From the NCBI GenBank assembly GCA_020721205.1, contig DYNF01000008.1, positions 1 to 47,130 on the forward strand: a DNA stretch of 47,130 bases, given 5' to 3'. The stretch is from Prochloron sp. SulCav_FS08_3_32_3330. Lineage in GTDB: Bacteria > Cyanobacteriota > Cyanobacteriia > Cyanobacteriales > DYNF01. Below the pieces are notes generated by a model. That model was not told the origin of the DNA. It did no database searches and saw only the letters and a program-made list of their open reading frames with translations. Below are positions 8,834-17,640 of this stretch, in pieces (position 1 is the first letter of the stretch; every line of letters begins with the position of its first letter). The translations under genes and the position numbers were made by a program.

Positions 8834-8944
8834 CAATAGGTTGAAACCTATTGCTACATAGACAAAACCCTCCTACGAGGGTTTTTTTTGATGAAACCCG
8901 TGAAGACGGGTTTTGTTTGAGTAGCAATAGATTTTAATCTATTG
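8834..8944. repeat. Composite palindromic repeat (copy B)
   Basis: The element runs from palindrome CAATAGGTTGAAACCTATTG (8834-8853), through GCTACATAGACAAAACC, a CCCTCCTACGAGGG hairpin and a second ACCCGTGAAGACGGGT hairpin, to palindrome CAATAGATTTTAATCTATTG (8925-8944). It has the same part order as copies D and F, but nearly every stem has changed on both arms together. A duplicated 20-bp stretch (AATAAACCAATAGGTTGAGA and neighbour) precedes it and overlaps the Uma2 stop codon. It lies between convergent genes and could end transcription from both sides. Confidence 0.88.
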
Positions 8945-8952
8945 TCCATTGT

Positions 8953-11196
8953 TTAGGGTGCGCTCAGTTTAACTAATGTTTCCTCGGGTAAAAAACTATG
9001 GAATTTACCTTGATTTGCTAAAACCGCTACTAAATGCAATGAAACATCAGGCTGAATATGTAAATCAGCCCAAGGTACAGAAATTTCTAAACACTGATTA
9101 AATGCCATCTCAGCACGACTTCGGCGGGAATCCCAATGATGATTTGCCCTTGCTTCCGCAAACCATAAAGACTCAGTAACTAAATTAATCCCAATATGAT
9201 GACGAAATAGATAATTCATCGGAGCTTTATCAGGCAAACCCTCTAAAGGAGGACGACTAATTTCTCCCCCTACTCCCGGATAATACCAAAATAAATGTAA
9301 TTCTGGAGGTATATCTTTACCCGGTATTGTGCCTTGTTTAAAATCTAATCTTAAATAAAAATTAAGGTGATCTAAACCGTAAAATAACCGTTGTACCGCA
9401 CTTGCTTGGTGCATTGTACCACGAGCGCCACCAATTTCGATGCGTCCAGCTTTATCCCAGTCTTGCTCATCTCCTATGCCATCAATAAAGGGATGTATAA
9501 AGCTTTGAGGTAGATGATCCTCAATTCTTTCATGACTTTCTAAAGGCTCAGAAAGATTAGCCGGAATAGGCTCATTCAGAGCCTGATAAATCCCCGTTAA
9601 ATGTTCACGAAATAGTTGATCAAACATTGCATCTTGATTAGAGGAATGTCCCTCCCCAAACCACCAAAACCAATCAGAGCCTTCCGCCGCATATAAAGAC
9701 TCCCAAGCTTGAGGGTTAGTTTCCTCTGTTGCTGAGGGATGATTTGCTAAAGTTTGTCTGGCTTCCGTTAATAAATCCCAAGCTTTATTTTTCACCGGAT
9801 CGCCGATCCATGTGCTGAAACTACCGTCTACCCAAGAACCACTATGTAATTTTTCTGAGTTTATGGTGGCTGTGGGAGGAAATTGATCGACAAATTCAGA
9901 AACGGTGACTAATTTTATCCCTTCATTTTTACTGAGTCTTTCATAAAGTGAGTTTAAGAAGGGTAAACCGTCTTTTTGATAAAATTCCCAACAATTTTCA
10001 CCGTCTAATGCGATCGTTACTAACCAAGGTTTTTCTAAAGTTGTAAGATTATTTTCTTGATGTTCTTTTAAATTGCGAGAAATTCCCTCTAAATGGGAAA
10101 TTAAATCTCCGGCGGCTTTATTCGCATCCATCGCCCCATAAGTAAAACCGATTAAATCCGATAAACGGTGATCTCTAAAAACGATAGATAAATCACCATG
10201 AGCGGTTTCCAGACGATAGGGACGATATAATAATTCAGGCTCATAAACATTTCCTACTTCATCACGGTGGAAAAAGTGTTGTAAACTCCAACCTAAAACT
10301 GCTTCATCGGAGCAGATCCAGTTAAAACCAGCCTCTTTAATATAGGGTAAAATAGCAGGGCTTACTGATTGTTCTGAGGGCCACAAACCTCGAGGATTCA
10401 TCCCGAAGCGATCGCAGTATAATTCCTTAGATTTTCTGAGATGACGGGGAATATCCTCTGACCACTGAAAACGCTTTTGAGGTAAAGTCATATTAGAAAT
10501 TGCAACTTTTCCTGAATTGGTATCAGCGATCAGGGGTAAAATTGGGTGAGTGTAAGGCGTTGTCGTCACTTCTAACTGCCCTGCATCCTGCATTTTTTTA
10601 TGTTGAGGAATAATTCTTTTAATAATTTCCCGTTGTTTTTGATAGATATTTTGGCGATCTTCTAAAGTAAAATTTTCGCCTTGTTTTAGCCATTTACTAA
10701 TAGTTGGATCATCCCAAAATAGAGGATCAATCCATGCTAAATTATGCCATGCTAATAAATCACTATAATCTCGTAAATTCCAATTTTCTAAACACCATCT
10801 TTGCCCCTTATTTCGTCTTTGTTCATATAATTGAAAATAACGAGGATGGGGGTCTACTAAAGTACGATGATTGCCGTCAAAAAAGTGTTCAACAATGAAA
10901 TGTTTTTGTTCAATAGTTAACTTTTCATTTGGAGTTAAAGCAACTGCTAAATAGGGATCAATTGCTGTACCATTAACATAATCTTCTAATTGTAAAATTA
11001 AAGAAGGAACAAGGTTAACTGTTTGATGTAATTTCGGATATTTTTCTAAGATTAAAATTAAATCTAAATAGTCTTTTGTGCCGTGTAAACGCACCCAAGG
11101 AAGACGATATTGTTCTGAATGATTGTCAGGATTTGGTGACTTATATAAAGGTTGATGTTGATGCCAAATAAACGCCACATATAAGGGATGAGCCAT
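8953..11196 (-). CDS. Glycoside hydrolase family 57 alpha-glucan enzyme
   Basis: The 747-residue cytoplasmic protein belongs to GH57, the family of alpha-amylase, amylopullulanase and glucanotransferase-like enzymes. Conserved region 1 is WHQHQP at 11-16. Region 2 is GLWPSE at 270-275. Region 3 is WICSDEAV, with the probable nucleophile Glu-298. Region 4 is ALDGENCWEFY, with the probable acid/base Asp-398. All catalytic positions are present. The C-terminal 250 residues form a separate beta-rich region with WYYPGVGGEISRP. Cyanobacterial members of this length are usually linked to glycogen metabolism; the exact bond specificity cannot be read here. It has no signal peptide, and its 3' end abuts repeat B. 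Confidence 0.9.
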   Translation of the reverse strand: MAHPLYVAFIWHQHQPLYKSPNPDNHSEQYRLPWVRLHGTKDYLDLILILEKYPKLHQTVNLVPSLILQLEDYVNGTAIDPYLAVALTPNEKLTIEQKHFIVEHFFDGNHRTLVDPHPRYFQLYEQRRNKGQRWCLENWNLRDYSDLLAWHNLAWIDPLFWDDPTISKWLKQGENFTLEDRQNIYQKQREIIKRIIPQHKKMQDAGQLEVTTTPYTHPILPLIADTNSGKVAISNMTLPQKRFQWSEDIPRHLRKSKELYCDRFGMNPRGLWPSEQSVSPAILPYIKEAGFNWICSDEAVLGWSLQHFFHRDEVGNVYEPELLYRPYRLETAHGDLSIVFRDHRLSDLIGFTYGAMDANKAAGDLISHLEGISRNLKEHQENNLTTLEKPWLVTIALDGENCWEFYQKDGLPFLNSLYERLSKNEGIKLVTVSEFVDQFPPTATINSEKLHSGSWVDGSFSTWIGDPVKNKAWDLLTEARQTLANHPSATEETNPQAWESLYAAEGSDWFWWFGEGHSSNQDAMFDQLFREHLTGIYQALNEPIPANLSEPLESHERIEDHLPQSFIHPFIDGIGDEQDWDKAGRIEIGGARGTMHQASAVQRLFYGLDHLNFYLRLDFKQGTIPGKDIPPELHLFWYYPGVGGEISRPPLEGLPDKAPMNYLFRHHIGINLVTESLWFAEARANHHWDSRRSRAEMAFNQCLEISVPWADLHIQPDVSLHLVAVLANQGKFHSFLPEETLVKLSAP

Positions 11197-11302
11197 AATT
11201 AATAATTACTTTATTTTTCTGAATAGATAATCTTACTTTAAGTTATTTGTTACTTAAATGCAAGAATATTCAGATAAATCTTAACAAAAATATAACAAAA
11301 AT

Positions 11303-12535
11303 TTACTTAATTGCTGTAATTTCTTGAAGATCAAAAGCGAAAATTGTGCCTTCTGTGGTGACAGCAAAAATTAAATTTTGCCAAGCTTTTAAATTTAAAA
11401 TTGCTCCTCCTTCGATCTGAGATTTACTGATTAGTTTACCTTGGAAATTTAAACAATAAATATAACCTTGATAATCCGCCGTAATAATTAACTTTTGATC
11501 CGGTATAATTATCCCAGAAAATAAAGCACTTTGACCTTGAAAAATCTTTCTTATTCTAGTTTTTTGAGTTTTCCAATCTCCCCGGGAATTAACTTTATAA
11601 ATTTGACCGTTACTTGTGCCAATAATTAAAGATTTATTCCCTATTTCTCCCCATAATACTGATGATTTCATTTCATTTTTCCATAATAGTTTACCTTTAA
11701 TTATTTCATAACAATTAATACCCCGACTATGCCCCACATAAATATGCTCATTGTGATAAGCTAAAAACCAACTTCGCCATAATTGATCTCGATTATTTTC
11801 CCAAATTATTTTAAATTGATCATTAACTAATTTTAAATTACCATAAGTATCAACAATTAAAATATTATCTTCAGCAAAAGCAAGATTAAAAATATTTAAG
11901 TTAGAGTGATAAGTATGAGGGCGAAGATGATAAACTGATTGGGGAATTTTTCCTCTTAAATCGTAAATTTGACCATCATCACAGGCACAATAAAAATAAT
12001 TTTCATTGGTTAAAAAACAATTAATTTTACTAGCTAATTCCTGTTGATTAATTATCGCTCCTTCCTGATTTAATCCTAACAGTAAACCGTCTCTATTTCC
12101 TAACCAACAACTTTCATTATTTACGGTTAAACTCCAGATCGGAATTTTCCATAATCCTTTAGTATTTGGAGGCGTATATTGCCACAATAAAGTTAATTTT
12201 GATTGCCCTTGTTTATCCTGATTATGATGATAAGCACTTACTTTACATTCTGACTTTAAAATATTTAAAACTTGGGCATCTTTTTTCGGATCAAGTTTAG
12301 GCATTAAATCCTGATTAAATGCTAAATAATCAATGGAAAAAAAAGGCATTTTTGCCAATTCAGGAAACGCAGAAAAATTAATGATTTCTTTAGGGTAAAA
12401 AACCTGTCCAAAATCATAAGCAAAAGCCCTTGCACTTTCCTCTGGAAAACCTTGAATAATTAACCCCATATAGCCCCCTGTTTCCGTACTTTGTAACAGA
12501 AAGCGATCTCCACAATGATAAAGAATAAAAGCCAT
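11303..12535 (-). CDS. Beta-propeller protein, paralogue of the neighbouring WGR protein
   Basis: The 410-residue protein has an N-terminal domain of about 120 residues that I do not recognise (starting MAFILYHCGDRFLLQST). A seven-bladed PQQ/WD-like propeller follows. The propeller aligns blade by blade with that of the upstream protein: CWLGNRDGLLLGLNQEGAI against CWVGNQKGLVYKLNHQGEI, and CDDGQIYDLRGKIPQ against CDDGNVYDLTGKIPR. The pair therefore arose by duplication, with different N-terminal domains. Gene order on the minus strand is WGR protein, 140-bp gap, then this gene. The gap holds a mobile-looking repeat (12541-12653). No signal peptide is seen, so it is probably cytoplasmic. Function is unknown. 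Confidence 0.78.
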   Translation of the reverse strand: MAFILYHCGDRFLLQSTETGGYMGLIIQGFPEESARAFAYDFGQVFYPKEIINFSAFPELAKMPFFSIDYLAFNQDLMPKLDPKKDAQVLNILKSECKVSAYHHNQDKQGQSKLTLLWQYTPPNTKGLWKIPIWSLTVNNESCWLGNRDGLLLGLNQEGAIINQQELASKINCFLTNENYFYCACDDGQIYDLRGKIPQSVYHLRPHTYHSNLNIFNLAFAEDNILIVDTYGNLKLVNDQFKIIWENNRDQLWRSWFLAYHNEHIYVGHSRGINCYEIIKGKLLWKNEMKSSVLWGEIGNKSLIIGTSNGQIYKVNSRGDWKTQKTRIRKIFQGQSALFSGIIIPDQKLIITADYQGYIYCLNFQGKLISKSQIEGGAILNLKAWQNLIFAVTTEGTIFAFDLQEITAIK

Positions 12536-12540
12536 AGATT

Positions 12541-12653
12541 AGACTTCTTCCAGAAGTCGAGTAATGAGTAATAAGTAATAAGTAATGAGTAGGAGAATTG
12601 ACGAAAACACTATTATAATTAATTATTCGTTAGACTTTCGTGCTAATGTCTAT
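12541..12653. repeat. Repeat element with internal GAGTAAT microsatellite (copy 1)
   Basis: The element begins with the inverted arms GACTTCTTCCAGAAGTC and continues with tandem GAGTAAT/AAGTAAT heptamers. It ends with a unique tail (GTAGGAGAATTGACGAAAAC to TAATGTCTATT). A second copy at 29586-29720 has the same start and tail but more heptamers. It lies in the gap between the two propeller genes. Confidence 0.82.
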
Positions 12654-12675
12654 TTTATTAAAAATAACTAACATT

Positions 12676-14100
12676 TTAAACTAATTTTTTAATTTCTCCA
12701 TAAACTCGATAAAAACCGCCCCTTGCTGATTCTTTTATATTCTCAACTAAATATTTAGCTCCTTTTTGACGGAGATTTCTCGGAAATTGTACATTCCAAT
12801 CCTGATTAAATCCTTCAGAAATTACTTTTATTTTGAGTTTACTTCCTTTTTCAATACATTCTAAAATCACGCCTTGACTACTATTACTAGTCGTTTCTAA
12901 CTCAGTAGAATCAATATTAATGGGAGCTTTAGTAGGTGTTTTAATATTTAAAATTTCCGGTAATTGACCCGTTTGAGCCGAAGCGATCGCCGTCGGACTT
13001 GCATCTATACAAGCAAAAGAGCCGTCTGTAGTGACAATATATAAATGATCTTGATAATATTGCATGGAAAGGGCAGAACCGCACCCTGTAGCTAATTTCC
13101 AGATTAATTTACCCTCAGCACTAAAACAGTAAAGAGAGGATGAACTATCTCCAGCAAACACATATTCTCCTTGTGGTGAAGTCGCACAGGAATAAACAGA
13201 AGCATTACATTTATATTCTGCTTGTATTTCTCCCTCTTTACTTAATTTGTAAACCTTTTGACTCGCTGTGCCTCCATAAACAGAGTTTTCTTCTTGCCAT
13301 CCGAATAAAATTCCTTTCACCTCTTGATGCCAAAGTTGTCGTCCCTCACTAAGCTCATAAGAAGTAATACCGCCACTATGACCATGATACATATTTTGTG
13401 AGTCTATTCTGACCATCCAACCGGAAGAACCCTGACTTAAACGAGTCCATTCTATTTCTTCCTCCGAATTAATTTTAACTACCGCTCCATTAACATCAGA
13501 AACTGCTAAAATTCCATCATAAATATCTAGCCAATAAATATCAATATTTTCATCAATTGTATAAGCTAAACGGGGGATTTTTCCTGTGAGATCATAGACA
13601 TTTCCATCATCACAACCTGCATAAATCCAAATATCATCACCAACTAAACATTTTACCCCTTCAGGTAACTTAAATTGATTAAGAATTTCCCCTTGATGAT
13701 TAAGTTTATAAACTAAACCTTTTTGATTTCCCACCCAACAATGTTCTTGATCTATAAAAATACCAAAAGCGGAAGAACCTGATTTAAACTGCCATAATAA
13801 AGGGGCTTTATTTTTAATTTTAGAAACCGTGCTAGTTACTGAACGACGGGTAATAGGGCGTTTTTTTCTCATACCCATTACGGCAGGTTCATAACCTTTA
13901 CGCAATTTTTCTTTAATTTTTTTTTGCGCTTCTGTTTGGGCTTTTTCGGGAGTAGGAAATGTTTTAAGATCGGTTTTTCCTGTTTCTCCAATCCTTCCAT
14001 AACGAATTTTTACTTCTGTATTTTCAACGGTTACTTCATAAAATTTATGAGAGGATCCGCTTTCTTGAGATAATTCTAAATAAGTAGTTTCTGGCATCAT
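12676..14100 (-). CDS. WGR-domain beta-propeller protein
   Basis: The 474-residue protein starts with a WGR domain (about 4-76) ending in a KAQTEAQKKIKEKLRKGYEP helix; the signature tryptophan-glycine-arginine is here KIRYGRIGETGKTD. A short basic linker (MRKKRPITRRSVTSTVSK) leads to a seven-bladed PQQ/WD-like propeller at about 97-370. A C-terminal beta-rich domain (about 405-474, CIEKGSKLKIKVISEGFNQDW) follows. WGR domains occur in PARPs and in MolR-type bacterial proteins and are thought to bind nucleic acids. Coupling one to a propeller suggests a sensor or scaffold, but that is inference. The downstream gene is a propeller paralogue. There is no signal peptide. Confidence 0.82.
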   Translation of the reverse strand: MMPETTYLELSQESGSSHKFYEVTVENTEVKIRYGRIGETGKTDLKTFPTPEKAQTEAQKKIKEKLRKGYEPAVMGMRKKRPITRRSVTSTVSKIKNKAPLLWQFKSGSSAFGIFIDQEHCWVGNQKGLVYKLNHQGEILNQFKLPEGVKCLVGDDIWIYAGCDDGNVYDLTGKIPRLAYTIDENIDIYWLDIYDGILAVSDVNGAVVKINSEEEIEWTRLSQGSSGWMVRIDSQNMYHGHSGGITSYELSEGRQLWHQEVKGILFGWQEENSVYGGTASQKVYKLSKEGEIQAEYKCNASVYSCATSPQGEYVFAGDSSSSLYCFSAEGKLIWKLATGCGSALSMQYYQDHLYIVTTDGSFACIDASPTAIASAQTGQLPEILNIKTPTKAPINIDSTELETTSNSSQGVILECIEKGSKLKIKVISEGFNQDWNVQFPRNLRQKGAKYLVENIKESARGGFYRVYGEIKKLV

Positions 14101-14149
14101 TTTTCTCCTTTATTTAGTAATTTTTAAAATTAGGAATAACAAATTTTGA

Positions 14150-14418
14150 AGTGTGAGCGAAACGCTCACTGGATTTGAGCATAAGCAGGGCGTTTTCATT
14201 CTTTTTTTTCCAACGGGTTAAAACCCGTTGCTACCCAAACAAAACCCGTCTTTACGGGTTTTAAGATTAAATATTAACTAATATTAAAAAATTCAACCTG
14301 CGTAGGCAGGTTTTGCTTATGTAGCAACGGGTTTCAACCCGTTGCTTTTTGGAGAATGAAAACACTTTTTGGAGAATGAAAACACCCTAGGAGCATAAGT
14401 GAGCGAGACGCTCACACT
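14150..14418. mobile_element. Composite palindromic element C with hairpin-bearing terminal inverted repeats
   Basis: The left end, AGTGTGAGCGAAACGCTCACT (14150-14170), and the right end (14398-14418) are inverted copies that differ only in the 3-nt loop. Each end is itself a hairpin. Inside, both sides carry AGGGYGTTTTCATTC. The core is the CAACGGGTT repeat in inverse orientation to copies D and F: palindromes at 14211-14230 and 14325-14344, an ACCCGTCTTTACGGGT hairpin and a CCTGCGTAGGCAGG hairpin. A 20-bp unit (CTTTTTGGAGAATGAAAACA) is doubled near the right end. It has no coding capacity and fills the gap between the WGR gene and purM. The 14101-14431 gap holds nothing else I can name. Confidence 0.72.
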
Positions 14419-14431
14419 CCATTTTTATAAC

Positions 14432-15451
14432 TTAAAAAATAACTTCCCTATTCCCGTTTATAACCTCCCCAATCAGATTAACAGTTAAATCTTGATCCGA
14501 AAAATAATTAACAGTTTGATCCACATTTTCAGGAGATACAATGACTACAAAACCAATCCCCATATTAAAAGTATCAAACATCGCACTTTTTGATACTTTT
14601 CCCTTTTCTTGTAACCATTGAAACACTGTCGGAATTTCCCAACTATTAGGGATTATTTTAACCGATTGATTTTGATTTAAACAACGGGGTAAATTTTCGG
14701 GTAAACCTCCCCCCGTAATATGCGCCATTCCTTTAATTTTTAACCCTGATTTTAGCGCATTTAACACAGGTTTAACATAGATTTTTGTAGGTGTTAAAAA
14801 TACTTCTCCTAAAGATTTTCCATTAAATTCTGTCGGGCAATTTTCCCAACTTAAATTATTAGTTTCAATAATTTTTCTGACTAACGAAAAACCATTACTA
14901 TGCACTCCACTACTATTAAGAGCGATCGCCTGATCACCAATGTTAATCTGAGAACCGTCTAAAATTTGGGATTTTTCCACAATTCCCACAGAAAAACCCG
15001 CTAAATCATACTCTCCTACTTGATAAAATCCGGGCATTTCCGCAGTTTCACCCCCTAATAAAGCACAATTACTTAGCTTACAACCCTCTACAATTCCCTC
15101 AACTACCTGAGTTAATTGTTCTTCATTTAATTTACCTGTTGCTAAATAATCGAGAAAAAACAAGGGTTCAGCCCCAGAAGTAAGAATATCATTGACACAC
15201 ATTGCTACTAAATCAATTCCTACAGTTTTATGACTATTAAGAGTATGAGCAATTTTGAGTTTTGTGCCTACTCCATCCGTTCCTGAAACGAGGACAGGCT
15301 GTTTATAACCAGAAGGGATCTCAAAACAACCGCCAAAACCACCTAATCCCCCTAACACTTCTGGGCGATAGGTACTTTGTACTCCCTGACTGATTCTTTG
15401 AACAAAGGAGCGTCCGGCAAGAATGTCCACACCAGCATCTTTATAATCCAT
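14432..15451 (-). CDS. purM: Phosphoribosylformylglycinamidine cyclo-ligase (AIR synthetase)
   Basis: The 339-residue enzyme makes aminoimidazole ribonucleotide from FGAM and ATP, the fifth step of purine synthesis. Clear PurM marks are [11 protein letters not shown] at about 34-44, the ATP-binding [12 protein letters not shown] at 57-68, [12 protein letters not shown] at about 78-89, [11 protein letters not shown] near 138 and the C-terminal [14 protein letters not shown]. Length is typical and there is no truncation. The start ATG at 15451 gives the usual [10 protein letters not shown]. The gene is divergent from the RlpA-like gene. No other purine genes are adjacent. Confidence 0.96.
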   Translation of the reverse strand: MDYKDAGVDILAGRSFVQRISQGVQSTYRPEVLGGLGGFGGCFEIPSGYKQPVLVSGTDGVGTKLKIAHTLNSHKTVGIDLVAMCVNDILTSGAEPLFFLDYLATGKLNEEQLTQVVEGIVEGCKLSNCALLGGETAEMPGFYQVGEYDLAGFSVGIVEKSQILDGSQINIGDQAIALNSSGVHSNGFSLVRKIIETNNLSWENCPTEFNGKSLGEVFLTPTKIYVKPVLNALKSGLKIKGMAHITGGGLPENLPRCLNQNQSVKIIPNSWEIPTVFQWLQEKGKVSKSAMFDTFNMGIGFVVIVSPENVDQTVNYFSDQDLTVNLIGEVINGNREVIF

Positions 15452-15708
15452 ATTAATCTTCCATAATTCGGGCTATCAGGCAATATTTTAAGGGATTAAG
15501 GGTTAACTTGAACAAAACTTAATTTTATATAAGAAAAATTTATATAAAAAATTCTAATCAAAGGCTGTATTTATTACATAGATAGTTTTTTCGTATTTAT
15601 ACTCATTGAATTGCATAGTTTGTTACGGTTTACATTTGTTCACAATGTTTAAGATTGTGCTAGTTTAAAAACTGTCAACTATCGAAAGGATGAATTTGCA
15701 ATTTTATC
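15452..15708. other. Divergent purM/rlpA-like intergenic region, no gene seen
   Basis: This AT-rich gap must hold the promoters of purM on the minus strand and of the RlpA-like gene on the plus strand. I saw no open frame, RNA gene or repeat of the window's families here. The hairpin immediately downstream is listed separately. Confidence 0.5.
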
Positions 15709-15752
15709 GAGTCAAAACCTTATCTGATAAGGGTTTTATTAATATTTGACTC
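15709..15752 (+). promoter_or_regulatory. Nested stem-loop in the leader of the RlpA-like gene
   Basis: Outer arms GAGTCAAA and TTTGACTC enclose inner arms AAAACCTTATC and GATAAGGGTTTT. The structure ends 27 bp before the ATG. It resembles a terminator without a good T-run, so it may be an attenuator, a processing site or protection for the 5' end. Which of these holds cannot be decided from sequence. Confidence 0.5.
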
Positions 15753-15779
15753 AAATTATTCCCATTTGTGTGTATAACT

Positions 15780-16694
15780 ATGAACAAAAAATTAGGACTT
15801 AGCCTCACGGCTATTTTATTAACGGCAACTCATACATTTCCCGCCCAAAGTTCGACTACGAGGGTAGAAGACAGTATGAGACAACAACGAGAGAGGAGTA
15901 TTTTATCCTCGGATCAAACCGCTTCTCCATCTTCTTGGTTACAAGCTTTTAACCCAAATAAACATCCCACTCCCCCCACTGATAGCACTTCTGATTCTAA
16001 TGGAGTGATTTCTTCTTTTTATGACTATGAAATAGATGGAACACCTGCCACTACCATCTATATGGAACAAATCCCTGTGATCACCTTTCTTAAAGAAAAT
16101 TCCAGTCAAAACGCTACACAACTGAGCGATCGCCTTAATCAACTCTATCGAGACAATGTGGATCCAGAAACGATCACTGCTCACTGGAACGATGAAAGTA
16201 AGTCTTATACTATTAATGTGGGTGATGAAGTATTAATCACCATGAATGAAAATACAATCCTTGCCGATACTACAGAAAATCCGGCTGAGGATACTAGACA
16301 AGTAGCCAACCGTTTACGGCGTTTACTTAGCGGAAATACCGTTGATTATTTGTCAGAAATAGAGGGTACTGCACAAATACAAGCTTTATCCTCCCAAGTA
16401 GTTAGAGAAACAAGGGGCGTAGCTTCTTGGTATGGACCGGGTTTTCACGGTCGTCAAAGTGCTTCTGGCGAAAGATTTAATCAAAATTCTTTAACGGCGG
16501 CACATCGGAGTTTACCTTTTGGCACAATGGTCAGAGTTACTAACTTAAATAATGGCAGAACTGTGGTGGTACGGATTAATGACCGAGGTCCTTATAGTGG
16601 TAACAGAATTTTAGACCTTTCTGCCGGAGCGGCTCAACAAATCGGCATGATTTCCACAGGGGTAGCTCCGATTCGTTTAGAAATTTTAAGATAA
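15780..16694 (+). CDS. RlpA-like double-psi beta-barrel lytic protein, secreted
   Basis: I chose the ATG at 15780 rather than the in-frame GTG at 15768 because it begins a normal signal peptide ([23 protein letters not shown]). The 304-residue product has a Ser/Pro/Asp-rich middle and a C-terminal double-psi beta-barrel of about 92 residues. That domain carries [39 protein letters not shown] and [14 protein letters not shown]. The catalytic-type Asp in the NDRGPY motif is present. RlpA-family proteins act on denuded glycan strands in the wall; no SPOR domain is seen, which is normal for cyanobacterial versions. Function as a lytic transglycosylase is inferred from the family. Confidence 0.88.
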   Translation: MNKKLGLSLTAILLTATHTFPAQSSTTRVEDSMRQQRERSILSSDQTASPSSWLQAFNPNKHPTPPTDSTSDSNGVISSFYDYEIDGTPATTIYMEQIPVITFLKENSSQNATQLSDRLNQLYRDNVDPETITAHWNDESKSYTINVGDEVLITMNENTILADTTENPAEDTRQVANRLRRLLSGNTVDYLSEIEGTAQIQALSSQVVRETRGVASWYGPGFHGRQSASGERFNQNSLTAAHRSLPFGTMVRVTNLNNGRTVVVRINDRGPYSGNRILDLSAGAAQQIGMISTGVAPIRLEILR

Positions 16695-16731
16695 TTTAAA
16701 ATTCAAAATTCAGTCAATTTTGTTGATCTCT

Positions 16732-16978
16732 ATTGTTGACACTCCCCCGTTAAGCGTAGCTTAACGGGGCAGGGTGTTTTCATTCTCCAAAAAGCAACGG
16801 GTTGAAACCCGTTGCTACATAAACAAAACCTGCCTACGCAGGTTTAATTTTTTAATATTAGTTAATATTTAATCAGAAAACCCGGGTCGCCCGTGGTTTT
16901 GTTTGGGTAGCAACAGATTTTAATCTGTTGCAAAAAAAAGAATGAAAACGCCCTGCTTAACGGGGGAGTGTCAACAAT
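16732..16978. mobile_element. Composite palindromic element D with perfect 24-bp terminal inverted repeats
   Basis: The left end, 16732-16755 (ATTGTTGACACTCCCCCGTT then AAGC), and the right end, 16955-16978, are perfect inverted copies. Inside the left end CCCCGTTAAGC-GTA-GCTTAACGGGG makes a subterminal hairpin that the right end lacks. The core is the CAACGGGTT family: palindromes at 16796-16815 and 16911-16930, a CCTGCCTACGCAGG hairpin and a CCCGGGTCGCCCGTGG block. The GGGGAGTGTCAA terminus with an adjacent hairpin resembles IS200/IS605-group ends known from cyanobacteria. The element is non-coding and so would need TnpA from elsewhere. It lies between convergent genes. Confidence 0.75.
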
Positions 16979-16988
16979 ATGAGAATTG

Positions 16989-17255
16989 CTATAATTTAAT
17001 AATTAAATCAGCAACAGTTTGTAAGATAATAATTGCTAAAATAGGGGAAATATCTAAACCGCCTAAAGGGGGAATAAAAGACCGAAAAATATTGAGATAA
17101 GGGTCTGTTACCGGGGCTAAAAAACCCATGATTTGATTTGCCCAGTCTGCGGTTTGAAACCAACTTAGCAAAATACGCACAAAGATTAATATTAAGTAGA
17201 TTTGCAGAAATTTACCAAGACTTTGTGTTAATAATTCCGTTGCCATATTATCCAT
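16989..17255 (-). CDS. YggT/Ycf19-family membrane protein
   Basis: The 88-residue protein has two hydrophobic helices (about 13-33 and 68-86). The family pattern FVRILLSWFQTADWANQIMGFLAPVTDPYLNIFRSFIPPLGGLDISPI is present in full. YggT proteins are small integral membrane proteins; in plastids and cyanobacteria relatives are linked to thylakoid or nucleoid organisation, and their exact role is not settled. MDNMATELL has two possible starts, ATG at 17255 or 17246; the longer is reported. It lies immediately past element D and just downstream of the glycine-zipper gene on the same strand, possibly as one transcript. Confidence 0.85.
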   Translation of the reverse strand: MDNMATELLTQSLGKFLQIYLILIFVRILLSWFQTADWANQIMGFLAPVTDPYLNIFRSFIPPLGGLDISPILAIIILQTVADLIIKL

Positions 17256-17343
17256 AAGATTAAACTTTTTTCCTAATTTTAAGTTAATAATTGATTAAAA
17301 TTAATTCTGAAAAAGAAAAAGATTAAATGTAAATTTATTTTAT

Positions 17344-17631
17344 TTAATCTTCATCTAAACCATTATTATTCCCAGTTTTTAGGTGTTGACGCACATCATC
17401 AATCGCCAAATTTAATTGATTAATTTGCTCCTCAAGAGTGCGACTGACACCTTTTGAATTTTTGTTTGATTTTAATGGAGTATCTTCCCTTGATTCTAAC
17501 AAAATATCATCATCATCAAGGGTATTTGTTTTTGGACGAGATGCTAATAATGATCCTAGCACTCCTCCTACTATACCACCTACAATTGCTCCGACAAAAA
17601 ATCCGCCTGTAAAACTACCTTTTTCACTCAT
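17344..17631 (-). CDS. Small glycine-zipper membrane protein (YtxH-like)
   Basis: The 95-residue protein has one glycine-zipper membrane segment at about 8-32 (GGFFVGAIVGGIVGGVLGSLLA). A short acidic stretch follows, and the polar C-terminal half includes a predicted helix (SRTLEEQINQLNLAIDDVRQHL). The form matches YtxH-like and related small envelope proteins found across cyanobacteria. No enzymatic role is implied. It is upstream of the YggT gene on the same strand, with an 88-bp gap. Confidence 0.7.
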   Translation of the reverse strand: MSEKGSFTGGFFVGAIVGGIVGGVLGSLLASRPKTNTLDDDDILLESREDTPLKSNKNSKGVSRTLEEQINQLNLAIDDVRQHLKTGNNNGLDED

Positions 17632-17640
17632 TTTTTTTCT

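Noticed and set aside
16732-16978. A complete IS200/IS605 insertion sequence
   Set aside because: Only about 250 bp lie between the ends and there is no TnpA or TnpB coding sequence, so at most it is a non-autonomous derivative.
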